From IMG/VR virus record IMGVR_UViG_3300017971_000565, positions 1 through 34,528 of that record: a DNA stretch of 34,528 nucleotides. One strand, given 5' to 3'. This DNA is from a virus. Within the stretch, counting starts at the first letter, position 1; every line of letters begins with the position of its first letter. Position numbers and translations under genes: made by a program. Shown piece after piece: positions 1-5,684 of this stretch. The notes beneath the pieces were generated by a model, which searched no databases, had not been told where the DNA came from, and saw only the letters and a list, made by a program, of their open reading frames with translations.

Positions 1-30
1 AAAGTGTATGTATTTATATTTACTTTTCAT
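1..30 (-). CDS. N-terminal fragment of a small protein running off the left edge
   Basis: An ATG at position 30 is preceded by a strong ribosome binding site (AAGGAG, six bases upstream) and reads MKSKYKYIHF to the window edge. The lysine- and tyrosine-rich start is typical of the cytoplasmic side of a membrane anchor. If the window is circular, this would be the start of the membrane protein whose remainder ends at 34257 on the same strand, but direct joining is out of frame by one base. An in-frame ATG at 93 would add 21 residues but has no ribosome binding site. The fragment is too short to identify alone. Confidence 0.45.
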   Translation of the reverse strand, partial: MKSKYKYIHF

Positions 31-42
31 TGTCCGCTCCTT

Positions 43-56
43 GCAAGCTAACTTGC
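43..56 (-). promoter_or_regulatory. Small hairpin just upstream of a ribosome binding site
   Basis: GCAAG and CTTGC form a five-pair stem with a four-base loop immediately before the AAGGAG of the gene starting at 30. The surrounding 60 bases are more GC-rich than the neighbourhood. It could modulate translation of the edge gene; no function can be shown from sequence alone. Confidence 0.25.
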
Positions 57-120
57 GGTTCAAGCCGATTGCGTAGCCGTTTCCCGCTTCCATAAAAAAG
101 TTCAATTTTATATTTGCCAC

Positions 121-137
121 ATTGCACCCGGTGCAAT
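121..137. repeat. Perfect dyad downstream of the gpZ-like gene
   Basis: ATTGCACCCGGTGCAAT has 8-base arms around one central base. It begins five bases past the stop codon of the gpZ-like gene. As RNA it could fold into a six-pair stem with a five-base loop, but no T-run follows on either strand, so a protein-binding dyad or processing site fits as well as a terminator. Confidence 0.4.
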
Positions 138-141
138 AATT

Positions 142-726
142 TTAATTCAACTTTCGTTCAACATTATTGAAAAAATCTTTTGCAAATCTATCCGCCGCCA
201 CATCCGCAAACAATTGAACCGATTGATCGGATCCAAACAATTGCGCCGCCTGTGTTCCATATAACAATTTCACATCACCACGTTTGGATGATCTTCTTTT
301 GAATATGCCGGTTCCATATTGCATTGATGCAATGAACGCATCCGCAAACAATTGCCGCCGCCGTTTGATCACCGTTACTTTCACACCCGCATTTTTGCTT
401 TTTCTTCTTTTTCTTCTTTTCACTCCCGGTTTGGTTGGTGCCGGTTTACCAAATTGTTTTGGTGATCCGAATTCAAACAATGATATTCCCCTTGCCGGGA
501 TCTCAACAACAAATTCCGGATTCTTCAAACTGCCCTTTGTTGTTTTTACTTTTTGATCAAGATCTTTTTTCTTGATTGTATATTGTTTCCTTATTTCTTT
601 TGAAACATTTGATGCCGCACTTTTCCCGGCACGATTCAACGCACCAACGGCGGATGTTTCAATGATCTTTGCCAAACGCCGCATTTCTTGATTCCTGTAA
701 TTCAAAATGGCTAATATTATACTCAT
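142..726 (-). CDS. gpZ-like minor tail protein (tail completion)
   Basis: The 194-aa product resembles lambda gpZ (prophage minor tail protein Z family), which helps complete the tail end that joins the head. Shared features run in order: an N-terminal helix with ALNRAGKSAA, a basic stretch around KKKDLDQKV, a KNPEF segment, a hydrophobic ISLFEFG strand, a basic linker (KRRKRRKSK), then DAFIASMQYG and a C-terminal helix. Size matches the family. A second start at 684 (MRRLAKIIE) has a better AGGA site and may be the real one. In lambda, Z sits between FII and U; here it lies beyond the replication genes, about 19 kb from the FII-like gene. Confidence 0.82.
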   Translation of the reverse strand: MSIILAILNYRNQEMRRLAKIIETSAVGALNRAGKSAASNVSKEIRKQYTIKKKDLDQKVKTTKGSLKNPEFVVEIPARGISLFEFGSPKQFGKPAPTKPGVKRRKRRKSKNAGVKVTVIKRRRQLFADAFIASMQYGTGIFKRRSSKRGDVKLLYGTQAAQLFGSDQSVQLFADVAADRFAKDFFNNVERKLN

Positions 727-745
727 TTGATCTTCTTTCTTATTG

Positions 746-918
746 GTTCACACCATCCCACGTGTGAACCACGTGTGAACCAACCTGTGAACCAACCTAA
801 ATTATTATAAATAATACATTTATATAAATATATTCACAGTTCACACCTAATATTAGATATTATATACTCTAAGGTGTGTGGAATAGAAACACACCCGTGA
901 ACGTGTGAACGTGTGAAC
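746..918. repeat. Iteron-like GTGTGAAC repeats flanking an AT-rich stretch; candidate replication origin
   Basis: The octamer GTGTGAAC occurs exactly at 762-769, 773-780, 903-910 and 911-918, inverted at 746-753 and 839-846, with a one-mismatch copy at 785-792. Between the outer clusters lies a nearly pure A/T segment at about 797-834 and another at 847-870. Direct repeats beside an AT-rich unwinding segment, next to the helicase gene (stop codon at 919), is the usual look of an iteron origin. It fills the only gap between the helicase and gpZ-like genes. Origin function is inference; it could instead be an operator cluster. Confidence 0.6.
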
Positions 919-2268
919 TTAGATAATATTTTCATCATTTTCCGCACCTTTTTCACCATAATCAATTTGTGGATCATCATCCAAAAGGATTTTCTTTACG
1001 ATCCACGCACGTTTGTTTGATTTATAACCTCTTATTTTAATGAACTTTTGCCGGAACTCATTTGCGCTTAAAACCTTCCCAATATCATTAACATATGTGT
1101 TGTTTGCATTTAATCTTGGATATTTTTCATTGATCTTTGCCATTATATCACTTGATGATAAATATTGAACAAACGGATCTTTTTCCTCAATTTCTTCCGG
1201 TGTTGGTTTTTCCCACATCCGCATTATATATTCTTCAATCAATGTTCTTTTCCGGAACGGATCATTGTGTGATTCAATCAATTCAATTTCATCCGTATCA
1301 AACCAATATTTAAATCCTGCTTTATACAATCCCAATGCCTGTGAGTAAACATTTTTTATATCAATGGCATCATTGAATTTTATGTTTTCAACTTTGAAAA
1401 CAAGAAAACGCCGGTTGCCCGTTAAATCAGTCAAAAATTCATCACCATTTATTGATCCGCAAAATGTTGCCCGGCGAATAAAATTTTCCGGATGCCGTTC
1501 AAACGGGCGGCGAACTTCAATTTGTGATTGTGATAATCTTGATTTCAAACTTTCAATATCCGAACGGTTCAACGTTGCAAGTTCATCAAGATTTATAAGC
1601 CATTTAATTCCCAAAAATGTTTCGTGTTCTTTGTCCCGTGTTTGATAAATCCCGTTGTAAAGATAATCCGTTTGGTATTCTTCCGGAACAAGATTATTCA
1701 AAAATGTTGTTTTCAAACGTCCTTGTTTACCTGTTAAGATAAAACATAATTGATTCACGATCTTTGGATTCGCAAATGATGCAACCATACCAACCATCCA
1801 ACGTTTGAATGAATCAATAAGATGTTCACGATTGCTTTCATCATCAAGTTCAATTTGTTCCAAATATTTTTCAATGAACGGTGTTGTTCCATCCCACTTT
1901 GGTAAACCCATTAAATATTCGTGCATTGGATCATAATTTATCGCCATATATGGTGAACATAAAATATCATCAATTTTATCTTTTGTGCATTTACTCAATC
2001 CCTTGCGTGAACGGATGATCGTGTTCAATGTTTTCAAATCCCAATTTCTTATTTTCCTAAATTCTTTTTCTTCTTTAAACTTCAATTCAATCTTAAACGT
2101 GATCACGTTCCGCCGCACATCAACCAATTGTTTCAACTGATCAAGAACTTTTCGCACTTCCGAATTTTTCATTCCGCCCAATAATTTTGGTTCCGTTTGA
2201 TCAATAACGTTTTCAAAAATTTGATCAATTTCTTTTTTCTTTTGTTCTTTTTTATCCATTATATACAT
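919..2268 (-). CDS. VapE-family (virulence-associated E) replicative helicase/ATPase
   Basis: The 449-aa product has the VapE-type ATPase core common in phage and island replication modules. A P-loop variant GKQGRLKTT lies at 180-188 (leucine where a glycine is usual), a Walker B-like INLDEL with DE at 228-229, and the family signature RRATFCGSINGDEFL followed by TGNRRF at 283-288. The N-terminal part holds the usual MGLPKWDGTTP segment. It likely unwinds DNA with the primase just upstream, whose gene it overlaps by 17 nt (8 nt if translation starts at the fourth codon, MDKKEQ). The C-terminal 130 residues are less conserved and may bind DNA. The iteron-like repeats start at its stop codon. 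Confidence 0.85.
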   Translation of the reverse strand: MYIMDKKEQKKKEIDQIFENVIDQTEPKLLGGMKNSEVRKVLDQLKQLVDVRRNVITFKIELKFKEEKEFRKIRNWDLKTLNTIIRSRKGLSKCTKDKIDDILCSPYMAINYDPMHEYLMGLPKWDGTTPFIEKYLEQIELDDESNREHLIDSFKRWMVGMVASFANPKIVNQLCFILTGKQGRLKTTFLNNLVPEEYQTDYLYNGIYQTRDKEHETFLGIKWLINLDELATLNRSDIESLKSRLSQSQIEVRRPFERHPENFIRRATFCGSINGDEFLTDLTGNRRFLVFKVENIKFNDAIDIKNVYSQALGLYKAGFKYWFDTDEIELIESHNDPFRKRTLIEEYIMRMWEKPTPEEIEEKDPFVQYLSSSDIMAKINEKYPRLNANNTYVNDIGKVLSANEFRQKFIKIRGYKSNKRAWIVKKILLDDDPQIDYGEKGAENDENII

Positions 2269-3400
2269 CCATTATTTTTTGGTTTATATCCTTCCCGGAA
2301 AAATCTAAAAAGCCATTTGCAATATCTAACCGGTTGAATTTTTCTTTTAGTTCATTCTTAAATTTCATCCCGGCATCATCATTATCCGCAATGATGATTG
2401 CCATTTTATTTTTCAACAATTTTAATTGTGATGTTCGTGGTATGTTCCCCACACCCGGAATTCCAATCCCGTTTTTTCCCGATTGACAAACAACCATTGC
2501 ATCAAATTCACCTTCCGTGATGAACACCCGTTCACATTCAATTTCATCTAATATATCAACATTAAAAAACCGTTTCGGTGTGTTAATGCCGAATTCATCA
2601 TTCCTTAAACCAAGATATTTATTTTGATCCGTTTGTGTTTTGTAATCTTGATCAAAATATCTTCCACGCATATAAACAATTTTCTTTTTGTATTTATACG
2701 GAATGATCAACCGGTGATTGTAAAAAATCAAATTCCCCTTTTCGTTAAATAATCCGGAACGCTTTAATCTTTCAATTGAATATTTATCACGCAAAAATTC
2801 CGAAACCTTTTTGTAATCACCGATAAAAAACAAATCGAAACTTTCAATCGTTTCCCTTTCAATGCATCTTGATTCAAGATATTTAAAAAATCTTTCATCC
2901 CTGTAATTTGTTAAACAATGATACCTAAGATCAACCATCACTTCCGCATTTTGTTCAATCCTTTGTTTCTTTATTCCCAAAATAATGTTTTCAAATGTTT
3001 CACCCATCCCGGAACGTTCATCAAATTCATATCTTTCATCCGTTGTTAAACAATCCATCAAATTCTTTTTTTCATCTTCCAATTTCTTTTCCGCATAATC
3101 GTTTGGTTTGATCTTATAATCACCGCTTGAAAGATCCAACCCGGCAAGTTGTGAAAGATCCCGCAACGCCGTTTGCAAATCAACGTTGTATATTAACATA
3201 TAAAAATCAACAACCGATCCGCCGGTGGATGATCCATAATCATAAAACGAATTTGTTCTTGAATAAATTTTCACGGATGCATTCTTTTCATTTCGTGTTG
3301 GTGATTTTACAAACCCGGATTTATTTATTTCCAAACCTGCTTTTGAACACAACATTTCAATTGTAATTCGTTCTTTTATTTCTTCAATTGTATTCATCAA
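2252..3400 (-). CDS. DnaG/CHC2-like primase with TOPRIM domain, zinc ligands missing
   Basis: This 382-aa protein has the DnaG-like order. The N-terminal module (about residues 5-90) keeps the CHC2 fold landmarks SPTRNEKNASVKIY, FYDYG and GGSVVDF, but the Cys/His zinc ligands are replaced (FYDYGSSTGG where FHCFGCGxGG is usual). The middle has the primase core (IFYNHRLIIPY, then MRGRYFD near 244-250). The TOPRIM domain shows the catalytic glutamate in ITEGEFDA (294-301) and the acidic IIADNDDAG (336-344). It should make primers for the overlapping VapE helicase. The catalytic residues are intact, so loss of zinc is not simple decay. Confidence 0.85.
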   Translation of the reverse strand: MMNTIEEIKERITIEMLCSKAGLEINKSGFVKSPTRNEKNASVKIYSRTNSFYDYGSSTGGSVVDFYMLIYNVDLQTALRDLSQLAGLDLSSGDYKIKPNDYAEKKLEDEKKNLMDCLTTDERYEFDERSGMGETFENIILGIKKQRIEQNAEVMVDLRYHCLTNYRDERFFKYLESRCIERETIESFDLFFIGDYKKVSEFLRDKYSIERLKRSGLFNEKGNLIFYNHRLIIPYKYKKKIVYMRGRYFDQDYKTQTDQNKYLGLRNDEFGINTPKRFFNVDILDEIECERVFITEGEFDAMVVCQSGKNGIGIPGVGNIPRTSQLKLLKNKMAIIIADNDDAGMKFKNELKEKFNRLDIANGFLDFSGKDINQKIMDVYNG

Positions 3401-3651
3401 AATTTTATGTTTCTATTTATAAAAAATAAAAACATTGCACGTGCCGCAATATCCGTTTCACGAAAATTTTTCAAATCTTGATTAAAATCACCACGCAAAT
3501 CCCGTTCGATTTTTTCGGAAGATCTCGGATCATTCCATCCCAAATATCCTTTTTCAATTTTCATATATAAACGCCTTTTCATTTCTTTTGCAAATTCATC
3601 AACCGCAAGATCAATTTTTGTTTTTTCAAGTTTTTTTAAATCTTCATCCAT
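3397..3651 (-). CDS. Small alpha-helical protein, weakly like phage all-alpha NTP hydrolases
   Basis: The 84-aa product overlaps the primase start by four bases. It is predicted almost entirely helical, with a conserved-looking GYLGWNDP followed by a segment ending in DIAARAMFLFF. This order (GW-x-D, then DxAxxAM) recalls small MazG-like or dATP/dGTP pyrophosphohydrolase-type phage proteins, but the acidic catalytic set is not clear. The position in the replication operon would suit a nucleotide-pool role. I do not recognise it with confidence. Confidence 0.6.
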   Translation of the reverse strand: MDEDLKKLEKTKIDLAVDEFAKEMKRRLYMKIEKGYLGWNDPRSSEKIERDLRGDFNQDLKNFRETDIAARAMFLFFINRNIKF

Positions 3652-3660
3652 TGTTCCACC

Positions 3661-4158
3661 TTATAATAAATAATAAATAATGATCACACCCATTAAATAA
3701 ATTGTTTTTACATACCACGTTCCCAACGGATCAAGAATTGCCGTTGTGTTTGGTGATTGATAAAACCACGCATTCCCATTTAATAAATTATAAACACCAT
3801 CACGCACGAACCACCGGATCCCGGAAAACAATAAAACATCTTTAATGTATCCATAAATGTTTTCCTTATTCTTCAAACCGGAAAAAATCCCAAACCCAAT
3901 TGATAATGATAATTCAATCCCGCCCGTGATATGCCACATCCGGTTGTGATGTTTTTTCAATTCTTGATTTCCTGTTTTGTAAAAATGCCGATCACGCATT
4001 TGATGGAATGCACTAAATCCGGAAACAACCGAATGCGATAATGAAAAAACCGGAATAATGTGTTCGTTTTCAAACCACCGTTCCGGTTCATTGATTTTTA
4101 ATTCAATCCCTTGCGAATAAATAATTGTTGTGAACGATATGAACAAAAACCATTTCAA
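3661..4158 (-). CDS. Membrane protein with signal-like N terminus, unknown function
   Basis: The 165-aa product begins with a hydrophobic leader ending in IIYSQG, like FCB-group signal peptides. It has three or four further hydrophobic stretches (IIPVFSLSHSVVSGF, ITGGIELSLSIGFGIF and a C-terminal IYLMGVIIIYYLL). Charged histidine- and lysine-rich linkers lie between them. The gene overlaps its upstream neighbour by four bases (ATGA). I do not recognise the family. Two membrane proteins placed ahead of the primase could attach replication to the membrane or alter the envelope early in infection; neither is shown. Confidence 0.65.
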   Translation of the reverse strand: MKWFLFISFTTIIYSQGIELKINEPERWFENEHIIPVFSLSHSVVSGFSAFHQMRDRHFYKTGNQELKKHHNRMWHITGGIELSLSIGFGIFSGLKNKENIYGYIKDVLLFSGIRWFVRDGVYNLLNGNAWFYQSPNTTAILDPLGTWYVKTIYLMGVIIIYYLL

Positions 4159-4496
4159 TTGATGTTCAACTTTTTAATTATCCGTTCAATTTCTTTTTTA
4201 TCAACTACTTTAAATTGATGCATCAAATTTTCAACAAGATCCGCCCGGTTTGTTAATGCGGCGATTGAATCATAACCACCTTCAAATTCCGTTGCAATGA
4301 ATAATTTATTTTTATATAAACAATAACCACCTTTTATCATATAACGAAACACAATTGATTCATTGTTTTGATGCCAACAATCTTTTTTTAATTCCTTATT
4401 TTTTTGAACCCAAATGTTTTTTTGAAAAAAATACCAAAACGCACAAAGGCAATAAACCACCACACCGGCGGAAATTGCCGAATAATATACATCCAT
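4155..4496 (-). CDS. Single-pass membrane protein, unknown function
   Basis: The 113-aa product starts with a hydrophobic segment (about residues 4-26, AISAGVVVYCLCAFWYF) followed by a lysine-rich cytoplasmic-type flank and a soluble domain of about 80 residues ending in a helix (KKEIERIIKKLNIN). The pattern suggests an N-terminal anchor. It is second in the operon starting at 4693 and is coupled by an ATGA overlap to the next membrane protein. No family recognised. Confidence 0.6.
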   Translation of the reverse strand: MDVYYSAISAGVVVYCLCAFWYFFQKNIWVQKNKELKKDCWHQNNESIVFRYMIKGGYCLYKNKLFIATEFEGGYDSIAALTNRADLVENLMHQFKVVDKKEIERIIKKLNIN

Positions 4497-4498
4497 TT

Positions 4499-4693
4499 TT
4501 ATCCCTTCCGTTTGTTAATGTTTTGTTCCCGGCGGATCCCGTTTATTAAACTTTCATTGTGTGATACAATAGGTGTGTTAAATTTTATTTGAAGATTATC
4601 AATTGAACTTATCGTTTCCCCATATTTTGTTTTTACGATAGTGATGTAATTGCGGCGAATTGAAAGATCCCGGTTTTTTTGATCCTTTTCCAT
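4499..4693 (-). CDS. Small basic protein, first gene of the replication operon
   Basis: The 64-aa, lysine/arginine-rich product is the first gene after the promoter at 4722-4752. AAGGA precedes its ATG. It has no clear domain; a small early regulator is possible but unproven. It ends two bases before the next gene. Confidence 0.5.
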   Translation of the reverse strand: MEKDQKNRDLSIRRNYITIVKTKYGETISSIDNLQIKFNTPIVSHNESLINGIRREQNINKRKG

Positions 4694-4721
4694 AATTCCT
4701 TCACTTTTATTTGATTCGTTT

Positions 4722-4752
4722 CAAAGATATATGATCACTTAATACAAATCAA
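4722..4752 (-). promoter_or_regulatory. Bacteroidota-type promoter for the replication operon
   Basis: On the minus strand, TTG (4750-4752), a 20-base spacer and TATCTTTG (4722-4729) match the TTG / TAnnTTTG promoter pattern of Bacteroidota primary sigma factors. The ATG of the first gene (4693) lies about 29 bases downstream, a sensible leader length. The site directly borders the CAATGTTATA array, so binding there could control it. Confidence 0.6.
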
Positions 4753-4789
4753 GAACATTCACAAATTATTTTTTAATATTTTTTTGTTT

Positions 4790-4919
4790 CAATGTTATAT
4801 ATCAATGTTATAAATATATCAATGTTATATATCAATGTTATAATATATCAATGTTATAATATATCAATGTTATAATATATCAATGTTATAATATATCAAT
4901 GTTATATATCAATGTTATA
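4790..4919. repeat. Nine-copy CAATGTTATA array between divergent genes
   Basis: CAATGTTATA starts at 4790, 4803, 4820, 4833, 4849, 4865, 4881, 4897 and 4910; start-to-start distances are 13, 17, 13, 16, 16, 16, 16 and 13. All copies share one orientation and the spacers are A/T only. It lies between the minus-strand promoter at 4722-4752 and the plus-strand gene pair. It could be an operator array, an iteron set or a centromere-like site. The GTTATAT ends match the arms of the operator at 30276-30292. Confidence 0.85.
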
Positions 4920-4968
4920 TAATAAAATTATCTTGAATGTTTATCCGCAAAATATTATATTCCCGGAT

Positions 4969-5154
4969 ATGAAAAACGTGTTCCGGGAAATATACAAGAT
5001 CCAAAAACAAATTGATCACAACGCCGAAATTATCCAATCATCAAATGATGGTAAAAAGATCCAAACCGCACGTGATAAAAATTTGAAACTTTCGGATCAA
5101 CTTGTTGCATTAAAAATAATTGCTGATAAATTATTGGAAGGAAACAAACAATGA
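4969..5154 (+). CDS. Small helical protein, first of the plus-strand pair
   Basis: The 61-aa product starting MKNVFREIYK is a predicted coiled-coil or long-helix protein (KIQKQIDHNAEIIQSS, then LSDQLVALKIIADKLLEG). A longer reading from the ATG at 4912 is open but would start inside the last copy of the repeat array, so the ATG at 4969 is preferred. Its stop overlaps the next start (ATGA), so the two are likely co-expressed. These two are the only genes facing right in the window. Function unknown. Confidence 0.6.
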   Translation: MKNVFREIYKIQKQIDHNAEIIQSSNDGKKIQTARDKNLKLSDQLVALKIIADKLLEGNKQ

Positions 5155-5600
5155 AAGATATTTTGGTTCACCATTTTTATTGTTTTTTAAGTGCCGTTTA
5201 TTATCTGATAAAATTTATGCCATTCATAATTATTTATTTGGTAATAATTATTTTGATTTTCGGTTGCACCGAACAACCGGTTGTTAATTTGGAACCACCG
5301 GTTCATCCACTTGCCGGTGAATTTGTTATCCACTCACAAGATCCATTGCCGGGATCCGCAACAATCAAGATCCGGGAAAACGGGAAAATTGAAAATGGGA
5401 TCTTGATTGATAAAATAGCTATTTGGATAGATGGAACCGTTGATCCTTCCGGATCCTTCACGGGAAAATTTTGGAATGATGATTCGGTACCCGGGAAGAT
5501 CACCGGGATCTTTACAAGATCGGTTGGTGCCGGGATTTATTCAATAAAATTTGATTCCGTGTTGTTTCACGGAACGTGGTATGCAAAAAGAACCAAATAA
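5151..5600 (+). CDS. Predicted lipoprotein, possible lysogenic-conversion or exclusion factor
   Basis: The 149-aa product has a long hydrophobic N terminus (about residues 14-38) ending in the lipobox-like LIFGC with the acylated cysteine at about residue 39. The mature part is rich in glycine and alternating strands (for example GSFTGKFWNDD and GIYSIKFDSV), like a small beta-sandwich or barrel. It is coupled to the gene before it. Phage lipoproteins expressed apart from the lytic operons often block superinfection (for example Llp of T5), and its strand and position would suit that; this is inference. Base composition matches the rest of the phage, including nine GATC between 5340 and 5521. 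Confidence 0.7.
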   Translation: MKDILVHHFYCFLSAVYYLIKFMPFIIIYLVIIILIFGCTEQPVVNLEPPVHPLAGEFVIHSQDPLPGSATIKIRENGKIENGILIDKIAIWIDGTVDPSGSFTGKFWNDDSVPGKITGIFTRSVGAGIYSIKFDSVLFHGTWYAKRTK

Positions 5601-5684
5601 ACGTGATATTTGCCCTCTGTAACGTCCCCAAATGCGATTTCCGGCATCTTTATGCAAAACTTGATTAAATGTTCAATGAATTGT

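Noticed and set aside
38-85. tRNA-like piece with GGTTCAAGCC near the left edge
   Set aside because: The bases around the T-loop-like string do not pair into a T stem, and no acceptor or anticodon arm can be built on either strand.
4790-4919. CRISPR array
   Set aside because: The repeat is only 10 bases and the gaps are 3-7 bases of A/T, with no room for spacers and no cas gene nearby.
4912-4968. Extended start of the plus-strand small gene at 4912
   Set aside because: The ATG is part of the last repeat copy and has no ribosome binding site; the start at 4969 gives a more typical charged N terminus.
5601-5684. Bidirectional terminator between the convergent lipoprotein and tail hub genes
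   Set aside because: Only a weak ATTAAA/TTTAAT pairing with an irregular CAAT/ATTG inside it is visible; no GC stem or T-run.
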